Positions 24,940-33,522 of a DNA stretch of 64,000 nucleotides are shown here, one piece after another. Location: assembly GCF_014200405.1 (NCBI RefSeq), contig NZ_JACHBQ010000001.1:1240001-1304000 (forward strand), in the 5' to 3' direction. Within the stretch, counting starts at the first letter, position 1. Every line of letters starts with the position of its first letter. The notes beneath the pieces were generated by a model, which saw nothing but the letters and a program-made list of their open reading frames with translations, was not told where the DNA came from and searched no databases. Position numbers and translations under genes: made by a program. This DNA is from Cryobacterium roopkundense (GTDB lineage Bacteria; Actinomycetota; Actinomycetes; Actinomycetales; Microbacteriaceae).

Positions 24940-25421
24940 CTGACAGGAGTGTGCCCTCCGGCTATGTTCGCGACGACGCCGGTCTTGTGGCCGTGCTGCG
25001 CGCAGAAAGCTGGGAGAGGCCCGCTGCGGATGATGTCGGCGTTGACCTGGCCGCCGTGGATTACGTCGCTCGACTCGTCGATCCCGAAATCCCGTTTCAT
25101 ATGAACGTGGTCGTCACCCATGTCGCGAGCAGCGCGCCGATTGAAGAGGCGTCGAGCCTTGTCATCGCGGCGGCTTACGAGCAGCACCCCGGTGCACTCG
25201 TCATCGGCTGCGACAGCTGGATCTGGGCACCATTCCCGGCCCGGTGCATCCGATTCAGCTACCCGGCGGGGGACCTGTCGATCGTCGTGACACGATGGGT
25301 GTTCGCGACGGGGCGACACCAGATTCACCTGGTCGCGAGCCGGTCTGCGGAGCAATACGTACTGTCCGACGAGTTCTTCAACGCAATCGCGACCTCGCTC
25401 ATCTTCTCCGAGGCGGCCTGA
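24936..25421 (+). CDS. Possible PsbP/LpqN-fold (DUF1795-like) protein
   Basis: 161 residues, soluble. The C-terminal half (RCIRFSYPAGDLSIVVTRWV ... HIHLVASRSAEQY-like order: RHQIHLVASRSAEQYVLSDEFFNAIATSLIF) follows the strand pattern of PsbP/Mog1-type proteins such as LpqN and DUF1795: a FxYP turn, an amphipathic strand pair, then a terminal helix ending in SLIF. DUF1795 members (EagR) are chaperones for membrane-segment-bearing T6SS effectors, so a chaperone for the glycine-zipper protein is an attractive guess. ATGA overlap with the previous gene. Confidence 0.45.
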   Translation: MTDRSVPSGYVRDDAGLVAVLRAESWERPAADDVGVDLAAVDYVARLVDPEIPFHMNVVVTHVASSAPIEEASSLVIAAAYEQHPGALVIGCDSWIWAPFPARCIRFSYPAGDLSIVVTRWVFATGRHQIHLVASRSAEQYVLSDEFFNAIATSLIFSEAA

Positions 25422-26212
25422 TGTACCCGAAACTTGATCAGCAGGCCTCCGCGCAGGCGGGCGAGCCCCTGGAGCTGTTGACGCGCATCCGCTCCCAGCA
25501 GCCGTTCGTTCCGGCGGGACCTGGTCTGAGTGAGGCGGCCGTCGAACTGCTGGCGGAGGCCGTGCTGAGCGGTCGGTGGTCGAGGTTCAACCTCAAGAAG
25601 AGCGGTTCCGAGGAGCTGATCGCGGCCGGCCTGATGGCGGAGAAAGGCATCATCGCTCCCGCGGGCAAGGCCCTCGGTCGTGTCTGGCGCGACCCCCGCG
25701 GCATGGTCACGGCGGTGGCGACATACGGCGCCCGCACGACCCTGCTGCGCGCCTGGATTGGTGATGACGCCGCGGTGATCGAAGCCGGGCCGTCCCTCGC
25801 CGCGCAGGAGGAGGCATCCGCTCCCGACGACCTGCGTACTCTGCAGATGGTCGGCGTCGGGCACGTGATGGACGTCTTCGCCCGGTGGATCGGCATCGCC
25901 CCGGCCTGGGCTTTCGAAATCGAGCCGACCGAAGTGCCGCTGGAGCTCTTTGAGGCGCGCCGGCTTGATGCGAGCGTTGCGCCCCCGGAGAACGCGAACG
26001 ACTTCCTGGGCCGGCTGTGGGCCGAACCGTGGACGATCTGGATCGTGGGATTCGGGCTCAAGGACGGACCCCGCCTGGCGATGGTCTCGGCCGGGTCGCT
26101 CGGCTACCTGCGCTGCGCTGTCGATGAGGAACGCGGCGTGGTCACGTTCGAGATCACGCCTCCCGCGAAGCTCTACTGGGAGCTGTACTCGCTCTTCGGG
26201 AACTCCCTGTAG
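25421..26212 (+). CDS. Conserved protein of the cargo operon, EspG-like layout
   Basis: 263 residues, soluble. The first half has the helix-rich pattern LSEAAVELLAEAVLSGR ... SEELIAAGLMAEKGI and a following strand pair (VATYGARTTLLRAWIGDDAAVIEAGPS); the second half ends FEITPPAKLYWELYSLFGNSL. The outline (winged-helix-like start, then a beta meander with avoided charge) is reminiscent of EspG chaperones of ESX systems, but no motif proves it. Its ATG shares one base with the previous TGA (TGATG). Last gene of the five. Confidence 0.45.
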   Translation: MYPKLDQQASAQAGEPLELLTRIRSQQPFVPAGPGLSEAAVELLAEAVLSGRWSRFNLKKSGSEELIAAGLMAEKGIIAPAGKALGRVWRDPRGMVTAVATYGARTTLLRAWIGDDAAVIEAGPSLAAQEEASAPDDLRTLQMVGVGHVMDVFARWIGIAPAWAFEIEPTEVPLELFEARRLDASVAPPENANDFLGRLWAEPWTIWIVGFGLKDGPRLAMVSAGSLGYLRCAVDEERGVVTFEITPPAKLYWELYSLFGNSL

Positions 26213-26343
26213 GCGTCCCTCGTCCCAGGCTCCGGAAATCGGCGTATCACGAGAAAGACCGGTTTTAGGGGGCAGGCGGGTACGTTTGACGGGCGGGGTC
26301 AGTTCTTGTGCCCGTTCGATTGGCACCCCTGAGAAAGAGAACT

Positions 26344-27990
26344 ATGCGCGCTCGCGCCCATGCATCATCCTGGCTGCGCGCAACTGTCGCTGTCGTCGCC
26401 GTCGCCGCCCTCGTCACCGGATGCAGCGCCACGGCGCCGAGCAGCGCGACGAACACGCTCACCTACGCCATCAACGGCGGAACTCTCAGCGGGGGCAAGA
26501 TGGACATTCACTCCTCAGCGTTCCAAGCCACCGCCCTCGTGATGCGCAACTCCTTCGACTCCCTCGTCTACCAGAAGGCCGACGGTTCGTTCGTGCCGTG
26601 GCTCGCCACCTCGTGGCAGGTCTCCGACGACGGCCTGCAGTACACATTCGACCTGCGCGACGACGTAACCTTTCACGACGGCGAACCCTTCAACGCCGAG
26701 GCTGTGAAGGCCAACTTCGAGCACGTCGTCGCTCCCGAAACGGCGTCAGCGGATGCCGCGAGCCTTATCGGGTACGCCGAAACCGGTGGGTTCTACGCCG
26801 GCACCACCGTCGTGGACGAGTTCACCGTTCGGGTGGACTTCAACCAGCCCTACGCCCCGTTTTTGCAAGCCGTGAGCACCGCCAAGCTCGGCTTCTACTC
26901 CCCGGCGACGCTCCGCGACAACGCCGCCCAGCTGCCGGCCGGCGGACCCGGTGTCTCGGTGGGAACCGGCCCGTACGTGCTGAGCAAATACACGCCCGAC
27001 CAAAGCATCGTCTTCACCGCGAACGAAGACTACGACTGGGCACCGGAGGGCAGCACCCACCAGGGTGCGCCCGCGATCGAGACGCTCGAGTTCCGCATCC
27101 TGCCCGAATCGTCGGTGCGCACCGGCGCCCTCACGAGCGGCGAGGCGCAGATCGCCAGTGACATCACGCCGAACACGGTGGGCCAGATCGGCGACGACTT
27201 CACGATCGAGAACGTGACGATGCCCGGCCTGCCCTACACGCTGTTTCTCAACAAGGGGCACGGCGTCTTCGCTGACGAGAACGTGCGACGCGCCTTCGCG
27301 CTGGGTGTCGACATCGGCCCGGCCGTGGAGAGCATTTACCAAGGGCAGGCCGAGCGGGCCTGGAGTATCCTCTCCCCGGCCACCCCGAACTCCTACGATC
27401 CGAGCCTCGAAGACAGCTGGGCCTTCGACCCCGACGAGGCCAATTCCCTGCTCGACGCGTCTGGCTGGACCGAGCGCGACTCCGAGGGCTACCGCACCAA
27501 GGACGGCGTGCGCCTGAGCGCCCAGTGGCTCGCCTACACCCCGGTCTCGGACGCCAACGCGAGCCTCGGCGACGTGGTGCAGTCCGACCTGCGCGACATT
27601 GGCTTCGAAATCGTGCGCGAGAACGTCGAGATCGCCCAGTACTACGAGGCCTTCGACGCGCGCGACTACGACCTCTCGGACTGGAGCTTTCCGAGCGTCG
27701 ACGCCGACGTGCTGCGCGCCCACCTGCACAGCGGCGGCTACAAGAACGGCTCGTCCACAGCCGACCCGGTGGTCGACCAGCTGCTCGACGACGCGATCGC
27801 CACGAGCGACCCTGCCGAACGTGAAGCGCTCTACGCACAGCTGCAGCAGTGGAACGCCACCCACGTGGCGATGGTGCCGATCACAGTGCCCACCGCGATC
27901 ACCGCGTACAGCCCCGTCATCGAGAACCTGAGATTCGACCTGTACGGGCAGCCGCTCTTCTATGAGGCCTCCCTCACACGCACGCCGTGA
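26344..27990 (+). CDS. ABC transporter substrate-binding lipoprotein, peptide/nickel family 5
   Basis: 548 residues. The signal sequence ends in the lipobox LVTGC, giving a lipid-anchored binding protein. Family-5 features are DSLVYQKADGSFVPWLATSW, DGLQYTFDLRDDVTFHDG and, further on, GTGPYVLSKYTPDQSIVFTANEDY. It captures oligopeptides or similar ligands for the permease encoded next. GAAAGAG precedes the ATG at 26344; TACGTT at about 26281-26286 may be the -10. The stop overlaps the next gene's GTG. The set is a complete importer: binding protein, two permeases and a double ATPase. Confidence 0.9.
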   Translation: MRARAHASSWLRATVAVVAVAALVTGCSATAPSSATNTLTYAINGGTLSGGKMDIHSSAFQATALVMRNSFDSLVYQKADGSFVPWLATSWQVSDDGLQYTFDLRDDVTFHDGEPFNAEAVKANFEHVVAPETASADAASLIGYAETGGFYAGTTVVDEFTVRVDFNQPYAPFLQAVSTAKLGFYSPATLRDNAAQLPAGGPGVSVGTGPYVLSKYTPDQSIVFTANEDYDWAPEGSTHQGAPAIETLEFRILPESSVRTGALTSGEAQIASDITPNTVGQIGDDFTIENVTMPGLPYTLFLNKGHGVFADENVRRAFALGVDIGPAVESIYQGQAERAWSILSPATPNSYDPSLEDSWAFDPDEANSLLDASGWTERDSEGYRTKDGVRLSAQWLAYTPVSDANASLGDVVQSDLRDIGFEIVRENVEIAQYYEAFDARDYDLSDWSFPSVDADVLRAHLHSGGYKNGSSTADPVVDQLLDDAIATSDPAEREALYAQLQQWNATHVAMVPITVPTAITAYSPVIENLRFDLYGQPLFYEASLTRTP

Positions 27991-28955
27991 CCGAACGCCC
28001 CGAGAACCCTGCCCGCCGATCCAACCGACCGGGCACCCGCCTGGCCGGCCGGCTTGGCGGCATGCTCCTCGTGGTGTGGGGCGCCGCCACCGTGGGCTTC
28101 TTCTCACTTCGGCTGATCCCTGGCGACCCGGTGAACGTTCTCGTGGGCCTGGGCAACGTGTCGCAGCAGGTGCGTGACCAGATCCGTGAAGACTGGGGCC
28201 TCGCCGATCCGCTGGTTGTGCAGTACGTCGGTTATCTCGGCCGGCTTGTGCGGGGTGACCTCGGCACCTCCTACCGCATGCAGCAACCGGTGGGCGATGT
28301 GATCGGCCAGCAGCTCGCGCCTACCGTGCAGCTGATGGCCCTCGCCATCGCGTTCGCCGTGCTGCTCGCTCTCGCATCCGCGATCCTCGGCCGCAGTCGT
28401 CGCACTGCCCCTGTCGCCGGCCTGCTCGAACTCGTCGCCGTGTCCTCGCCCACCTTCTGGATCGGGCTCGTACTGATCAGCGTGTTCGGCTTCGGGCTGG
28501 GCTGGTTCCCGGTGGTGACCACGACAGGGTTCGGCACCCTGGTGCTGCCCGCCGTGACCCTCGCCATCCCGGTGGCCGGAATCCTCAGCCAGGTGCTGCG
28601 CTACGGCCTCGACGACGCGGCGGCCCTGCCCTTTGTCGACACCGTGCGGGCCCGCGGTGCCAGCCGGACCCGCCTCGTGCTGCGCCACACCCTCCGTCAC
28701 GCCGCCGCGAACAGCGTCACCCTCACCGGTTACATCGTGGGGTCCCTGCTCGGCGGCTCCGTGCTCGTGGAGACGGTCTTCGCCCGTCCCGGGCTCGGAC
28801 GGGTTGCCCTGAACGCCATCGTCGACCGCGACGTGCCCGTGGTGCTCGGAATCATCGTGCTCGCCGCCGTGGCGTTCTCGCTGGTCAACCTGCTCGTCGA
28901 CCTCGTGGCCGACCGCCTCGATCCCCGCCTCACGACCGAGCAGGCCTACGCATGA
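27987..28955 (+). CDS. Peptide-type ABC transporter permease (DppB-like)
   Basis: 322 residues with six membrane helices. The N-terminal helix and LRLIPGDPVNVLVG segment, then the EAA loop region (DTVRARGASRTRLVLRHTLRHA) that docks on the ATPase, are typical of DppB/OppB. The GTG start overlaps the previous TGA (GTGA) and the stop overlaps dppC-like ATG, so all four genes are translated as one unit. Confidence 0.9.
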   Translation: MTERPENPARRSNRPGTRLAGRLGGMLLVVWGAATVGFFSLRLIPGDPVNVLVGLGNVSQQVRDQIREDWGLADPLVVQYVGYLGRLVRGDLGTSYRMQQPVGDVIGQQLAPTVQLMALAIAFAVLLALASAILGRSRRTAPVAGLLELVAVSSPTFWIGLVLISVFGFGLGWFPVVTTTGFGTLVLPAVTLAIPVAGILSQVLRYGLDDAAALPFVDTVRARGASRTRLVLRHTLRHAAANSVTLTGYIVGSLLGGSVLVETVFARPGLGRVALNAIVDRDVPVVLGIIVLAAVAFSLVNLLVDLVADRLDPRLTTEQAYA

Positions 28956-29797
28956 GCATTCTCGCCGCCGCCCAAGCCCGACGGGTGAAGCGGATGCCGA
29001 CCCCGGCCCTCTGGGTCGCCGCCGGCTTCCTCCTACTCCTCGTGGCGTCCGCTGTGATGCCCTGGCTCTTCACCGACGCCGACCCGCTCCGCACCGACAT
29101 TGGGGAGGCGCTGCTGGCGCCCAGCCTCGGGCATCCGTTCGGCACCGACCAGGCCGGTCGTGACGTGTTCGCGCGGGTGGTCTACGGCTCGCGGTACTCG
29201 CTCGCGATCGGGTTCGGCGCGACCCTGATCGCCCTCGTGGCGGGACTACTGATCGGCTCGGTCGCGGGGCTGATGCGCCGTGTCGGCGACGGAGTGCTGA
29301 GCCGAGCGATCGAGATCGTGATGGCCTTCCCCGAGTTCCTGCTCGCGCTGATCGTGATCGCGATTATCGGTCCGGGGGAGGCGAGCCTGCTCGTGGCTGT
29401 GGCCATCGCGGTGATTCCCTCGTACGCTCGAGTCGCCCGGGTGCAGACGCTCGTCGTGAAGCGAGCTGGGTACGTGGAGGCCGCGCGCACCCTCGGTGTC
29501 TCGCCCGCGGTCACCGTGCTGCGCCACGTGGTGCCGAACGCGCTCGGGCCGCTGCTCGTGATGGCCACCATGGGAATCGGCACGGCCATCACGGCCGCCG
29601 CCGGCCTCAGTTTTCTGGGCCTCGGGCCGAAGCCGCCCACGCCGGAGTGGGGACTGATTCTCGCGGAGGGGCGCAACTTTCTGGCGACAGCCTGGTGGAT
29701 CGCCGTTTTCCCTGGGATCGTGATCACGGCCACCGTCGTCTGCACGAGTATTCTCGGCCGGCACCTGCAGGCCCGCGCGGCGGGACGGCAGCGATGA
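28952..29797 (+). CDS. Peptide-type ABC transporter permease (DppC-like)
   Basis: 281 residues, partner of the upstream permease. The LAPSLGHPFGTDQAGRDVFARVVYG segment is diagnostic of DppC/OppC, and VEAARTLGVSPAVTVLRHVVPNALGP is the EAA loop. Five to six membrane helices. ATGA overlaps at both ends of the gene. Confidence 0.92.
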   Translation: MSILAAAQARRVKRMPTPALWVAAGFLLLLVASAVMPWLFTDADPLRTDIGEALLAPSLGHPFGTDQAGRDVFARVVYGSRYSLAIGFGATLIALVAGLLIGSVAGLMRRVGDGVLSRAIEIVMAFPEFLLALIVIAIIGPGEASLLVAVAIAVIPSYARVARVQTLVVKRAGYVEAARTLGVSPAVTVLRHVVPNALGPLLVMATMGIGTAITAAAGLSFLGLGPKPPTPEWGLILAEGRNFLATAWWIAVFPGIVITATVVCTSILGRHLQARAAGRQR

Positions 29798-31326
29798 GCG
29801 TCGTGAGTGTGCGCAACCTGCGCATAGTCATGCCTGGGTCAACGACCGCCGTGGTTGACGGGGTGTCGTTCGGCATTGAGGCGGGGGAGTGCCTCGGCAT
29901 CGTGGGGGAGTCCGGAGCCGGCAAGACCCTCACTGCTCGCAGCCTGATCGGGCGCGCGGGGCACGGAGTGACGGCCGACGAGCTCACGGTGGCCGGAGTC
30001 GACGCGCGCGGCCTCACCGATCGAGGCTGGCGTGGCCTGCGTGGCGGCCGTGTGGGACTCGTGAGCCAGGACGCGCTTGTGTCACTCGACCCGCTGCGAC
30101 GCGTGGGCGCCGAGGTGGCGGAGCCCCTCGAGGTGCACGAACCGGGGCTCGGCCGCGCTCTGCGTTCGCGCCGCGTGCTGGAGTTGCTCGGGCAGGTCGC
30201 CATGCCCGAACCGGCCCTGCGCGCGCAGCAGTATCCGCACGAACTCTCCGGCGGGCTGCGCCAGCGGGCGCTCATCGCCTCGGCCATCGCCGCGTCACCT
30301 GGCCTGCTGATCGCCGACGAACCGACGACCGCCCTCGACGCCACCGTGCAGGCGCAGATCGTGCGGTTGTTGCGCGAGCTCAAGGAGTCGGGCCTCGCTC
30401 TGCTGTTGATCAGCCACGACCTGGGCGTGATCCGCGAGCTCGCCGACCGGGTGGCCGTGATGAAAGATGGACGGTTCGTGGAGGTGCAGGACGCGGGTGA
30501 CCTCTTTGCCGCGCCGCGGCATCCGTATACTCGCGAGTTGCTCGCGGCTGCCTCTCTGGGTTCCGCTGCGGTGCCGGTGCCCGGCCCCGTGGTGTTGGCC
30601 GCGCGTGACCTGGCCGCGTCATTCGGAACCCTGCGGGCCGTCGACGGTGTCTCGTTCGAGCTGCGCGCCGGCCACACCGTGGGCATCGTGGGCGAATCGG
30701 GCTCCGGCAAGAGCACCGTGGCACGGATGCTGCTGGGTACGCAGTCGCCCACCCGCGGCTCGGTGCTGCTCCGCGGCGAACCCTGGAGCGAGGTGCCTGA
30801 ACGGCAACGCCGCGGTCGCCGCGGCGGGATCCAGATCATTCACCAGGACGCGCTGAGCGCCTTCGATCCCCGCGCCACCGTGCTGCACATTCTGTCTGAG
30901 GCGATTGCCCTCGGTGGCACGGGTCGCCGGCTGCGGAGGGCCCGGGCCGTGGAGCTGCTCGCGCAGGTCGCGCTCACAGACACGCTGCTCGGGCGGCGCC
31001 CGCACGAACTCTCCGGCGGTCAGCGGCAACGAGTGGCGATCGCCCGGGCGCTCTCGCGCGAGCCGAGCATCCTGGTGTGCGACGAGCCGGTGTCGGCGCT
31101 CGACGCGCAGGTTCAGGCCCAGGTGCTCGAACTGCTGGCCTCGCTGCAGGCATCGACGGGGCTCGCGATGGTGTTCATCTCGCACGACCTCGCCGTGGTG
31201 CGCGCCCTCAGCCACGAGATCCTCGTGATGAAGGAGGGTGTTGTCGTGGAGCAGGGGCCGGCAGCCGAGCTGTTCGCCGCGCCGCGGCATCCGTTCACCC
31301 GTGAGTTGCTCGCCGCCCACCGCTAG
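29794..31326 (+). CDS. Fused peptide-type ABC transporter ATPase (DppD-DppF)
   Basis: 510 residues with two ABC cassettes in one chain. Cassette 1: Walker A GESGAGKT, signature LSGGLRQRALIA, then LLIADEPTTALD. Cassette 2: Walker A GESGSGKS, signature LSGGQRQRVAIA, then ILVCDEPVSALD. It powers import by the two permeases. Cassette 1 has the slightly off-consensus signature LSGGL. Fusions of D and F are common in actinobacteria. The start overlaps the previous stop (ATGA at 29794). Confidence 0.92.
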   Translation: MSVVSVRNLRIVMPGSTTAVVDGVSFGIEAGECLGIVGESGAGKTLTARSLIGRAGHGVTADELTVAGVDARGLTDRGWRGLRGGRVGLVSQDALVSLDPLRRVGAEVAEPLEVHEPGLGRALRSRRVLELLGQVAMPEPALRAQQYPHELSGGLRQRALIASAIAASPGLLIADEPTTALDATVQAQIVRLLRELKESGLALLLISHDLGVIRELADRVAVMKDGRFVEVQDAGDLFAAPRHPYTRELLAAASLGSAAVPVPGPVVLAARDLAASFGTLRAVDGVSFELRAGHTVGIVGESGSGKSTVARMLLGTQSPTRGSVLLRGEPWSEVPERQRRGRRGGIQIIHQDALSAFDPRATVLHILSEAIALGGTGRRLRRARAVELLAQVALTDTLLGRRPHELSGGQRQRVAIARALSREPSILVCDEPVSALDAQVQAQVLELLASLQASTGLAMVFISHDLAVVRALSHEILVMKEGVVVEQGPAAELFAAPRHPFTRELLAAHR

Positions 31327-31353
31327 AACCGGGGTTGTGCGAGGGGGAACGAG

Positions 31354-32226
31354 TCAGGCCTCGGAACCGTTCGGTCGCTGGTTGATCGCGTCGCCACCAC
31401 TGGTGAGGTCGGCGCCGTCGGGCAGCTCCAGAACCTCTATGACGCCGGTCGCCCCGAGTGCGAGCAGCTCGGCGATGAGAGCCGGGCTTCCGCCGACCAC
31501 TGTCGAGTTGAAGTCGATCTCGCTGGCGAGAAACCACTCCCGGCCTTCCGGCCACAGCAGCTGCGGGGTGAGCACGCTGACCCCGTACTCGTCGGCCCAG
31601 CCGGACGCCCACGCCCAGCCAAGATCAGCCAGAACGCGCACGTCGAGTTCGAACAGCAGGGACTTGCGCTGGGGAACCTCTAGTCGGGGGTTGGCCCAGG
31701 CCTCGAGAATGGCGGCATGCCGTTCGATGCTGCTTTCGAACCCTCCCTCGTCGCCCCGGGTGAGCCTGACCGCCGAACCGTTTATCTCTCCGAACCCGGC
31801 CCACAGCGTCGCCAGGCAGGTGTCGGCCGTCGCCGTGTGCCGCGCCAGTACCCGGGCGACGGCCGCGAGTTCGGGCAGGTCCATGCGTCCCCAGGCGGGC
31901 TCGCCGTACTGCCAGCCGTCCTCGCCGAATGCGGGCTGGCGGTAGCCGTCGGTCAACGATCCCCACTGGGCCAGCGGATGCATCACGGTGCCCTCCCGCT
32001 CGGCCGCCTCGGCCCACCGCACCACGTGTGTATTCTCCGACCGCGCCTGATCCCCGGTCCAGAGCAGGTACTGCCCGTCGGACGGGTGGAAAATGCGCGC
32101 ATAGGCCTCATATCGGGCGGGAAGCAGGCCGGCGATTGTGGCCCAGGAGCCCAGAGCGTCGATGACCCATTGGCCCCGGTGGATCGCGGCGGTGGGTCGC
32201 ACGGGCCAGATCGGGGAATCACTCAT
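31354..32226 (-). CDS. Conserved hypothetical protein
   Basis: 290 residues, soluble, Trp-rich (IWPVRP, WATIAGLLP, LLWTGDQ, WGSLTDGY, WQYGEPAWGRMDLPEL). The first part (YARIFHPSDG) and LATLWAGFGEINGSA look like a conserved actinobacterial family without assigned function; a DFN-S/T strand follows near the end (FLASEIDFNSTVVGG). The ATG at 32226 lies 6 nt after TAACCT (complement of 32233-32238). It shares a 29-bp intergenic region with the divergent HhH gene. Confidence 0.7.
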   Translation of the reverse strand: MSDSPIWPVRPTAAIHRGQWVIDALGSWATIAGLLPARYEAYARIFHPSDGQYLLWTGDQARSENTHVVRWAEAAEREGTVMHPLAQWGSLTDGYRQPAFGEDGWQYGEPAWGRMDLPELAAVARVLARHTATADTCLATLWAGFGEINGSAVRLTRGDEGGFESSIERHAAILEAWANPRLEVPQRKSLLFELDVRVLADLGWAWASGWADEYGVSVLTPQLLWPEGREWFLASEIDFNSTVVGGSPALIAELLALGATGVIEVLELPDGADLTSGGDAINQRPNGSEA

Positions 32227-32232
32227 TTCTTC

Positions 32233-32249
32233 AGGTTATCGAGTAGATT
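32233..32249. promoter_or_regulatory. Back-to-back leaderless promoters in a 29-bp gap
   Basis: TAACCT (minus strand, 32238-32233) and TAGATT (plus strand, 32244-32249) point away from each other with 5 bp between them; each has a 6-nt gap to its ATG (32226 and 32256). The -35 region of each would lie inside the other gene. Confidence 0.6.
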
Positions 32250-32255
32250 CCACTC

Positions 32256-32444
32256 ATGACCGAGTCCGCCGAAGCGCTTCCGAAAATCGGGGCTCCGGCG
32301 ACCCGCGCCCTCGCCGCCGCCGGAGTCACTTCGCTGGCCGACGTGCGTCGGTCTTCTCTCGACGACATGGCCGCGCTGCACGGCGTGGGGCCGAAGGCGA
32401 TCCGGCTGCTGCGCGAAGCTCTTGACCACACGGAGGCGACCTGA
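32256..32444 (+). CDS. Helix-hairpin-helix protein (62 aa)
   Basis: Two HhH-type motifs in tandem: LPKIGAPATRALAAAGV and MAALHGVGPKAIRLLREAL, the minimal non-specific DNA-binding unit also seen in RNA polymerase alpha C-terminal and RuvA-like folds. The ATG follows TAGATT by 6 nt. The TGA overlaps the ATG of the next gene. Presumably binds DNA or a protein partner; the specific role is unknown. Confidence 0.75.
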   Translation: MTESAEALPKIGAPATRALAAAGVTSLADVRRSSLDDMAALHGVGPKAIRLLREALDHTEAT

Positions 32445-32698
32445 TGCCCGAGATGAACAACGACACCACACCAGAAGGCGAACACACCGAGCGGTATGCC
32501 GACGGCGCAGTCAAGGCGCGCGGGCTCCGGATCGACGGTGAACTCGAGGGGTACTGGGAGTGGTTCCGCAAGGACGGCTCCAAGATGCGCGCGGGCAGCT
32601 TCGCCCACGGCGAGCAGGTGGGCGAATGGATCACCTACGACCGCGCCGGGGCGCCACACAAGATTACACAGATGAAGGGGCCAGCTGCCGAGGGGTGA
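32444..32698 (+). CDS. MORN-repeat-like small protein (YwqK-like)
   Basis: 84 residues with two or three copies of a MORN-like unit: TERYADGAVKARGLRIDGELEGYWEWFRKDGSKMRAGSF and AHGEQVGEWITYDRAG. Proteins of this kind are often annotated as YwqK antitoxins, though a single small copy may simply be a binding module. Its ATG overlaps the HhH stop (TGATG), so the two should be made together. Confidence 0.7.
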   Translation: MPEMNNDTTPEGEHTERYADGAVKARGLRIDGELEGYWEWFRKDGSKMRAGSFAHGEQVGEWITYDRAGAPHKITQMKGPAAEG

Positions 32699-32844
32699 TC
32701 GTTGTGCGGTGGCGGATCGCAGGCTGAGAAATCCCTGACGGCCGCGGTATCGTGGAACATTCCGTGGCGCTCGGGCGTTTCACCGGGCGAGGGTTTCAGC
32801 CCGTGACGTGATTTTGATAGTGACTGCAGCAGGGAGAACATACG

Positions 32845-33366
32845 ATGACTGGCACAACGGAAAAGGCGATACTGGCCGGCGGCTGTTTCTGGGGAGCCCA
32901 GCAGCTGCTGCGCCGACGCGCTGGCGTGATTTCCACCCGGGTGGGCTATTCAGGCGGCGACGTCCCCAACGCCACCTATCGCCACCACGGCACCCACGCC
33001 GAGACAGTGGAGATCGTCTTCGATCCCACGGTCATCTCGTATCGCGAGGTGCTCGAGTTCTTCTTCCAGATCCATGACCCCTCGACGCGAGACCGCCAAG
33101 GCAATGACGTGGGAGTCAGCTACCGTTCGGCGATCTTCTACACGAGCGACGAGCAGAAGCGCGTCGCTGAAGACACCATCGCGGACGTGGACGCCTCCGG
33201 CATCTGGCCGGGCAAGGTGGTCACAGAGGTGAGCGCCGCCGGCCCGTTCTGGGAAGCCGAGGAGGGGCACCAGGACTACCTCGAGAAGTACCCGTCCGGA
33301 TACACCTGCCATTTCGTGCGCCCGGGCTGGAAGCTCCCGAGTCGTAACGCGGAGCCCGCCCGCTAG
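32845..33366 (+). CDS. msrA: Peptide-methionine (S)-S-oxide reductase
   Basis: 173 residues. The catalytic Cys is C14 in GGCFWG. The conserved [23 protein letters not shown] and YRSAIFY segments are present, and [20 protein letters not shown] near the end. It reduces the S-epimer of methionine sulfoxide in proteins using thioredoxin. AGGGAGA precedes the ATG. The 146-base upstream gap shows no other gene. Confidence 0.97.
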   Translation: MTGTTEKAILAGGCFWGAQQLLRRRAGVISTRVGYSGGDVPNATYRHHGTHAETVEIVFDPTVISYREVLEFFFQIHDPSTRDRQGNDVGVSYRSAIFYTSDEQKRVAEDTIADVDASGIWPGKVVTEVSAAGPFWEAEEGHQDYLEKYPSGYTCHFVRPGWKLPSRNAEPAR

Positions 33367-33410
33367 TCAGCCCGGGCAGTATCCCCGCGGCACGACAGCA
33401 CGCGCGTTTT

Positions 33411-33433
33411 CCGGTCGGCCGAGTGCCGACCGG
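33411..33433. terminator. Hairpin after msrA, terminator-like
   Basis: Perfect 9-bp stem CCGGTCGGC (33411-33419) / GCCGACCGG (33425-33433) with a 5-base loop, 45 bases after the msrA stop. No T-tract follows on the plus strand. Confidence 0.45.
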
Positions 33434-33522
33434 GGACGGGTGCGGTCTCCGCCGCGAACCCTCGGCAAGCGACGGCATCCGGGTATCATGACCTCGCGGA
33501 TTGAGCCGGGAGGGTGACATCT

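Noticed and set aside
26746..28107. 453-codon minus-strand frame opposite the binding protein
   Set aside because: Shadow frame; it runs past the boundary of two coupled genes on the other strand and has no ribosome site.
33488..33517. A 9-codon ORF ending at a GTGA overlap before the DUF389 gene
   Set aside because: The TATCAT hexamer overlaps its ATG, so a transcript starting there would lack the start codon.
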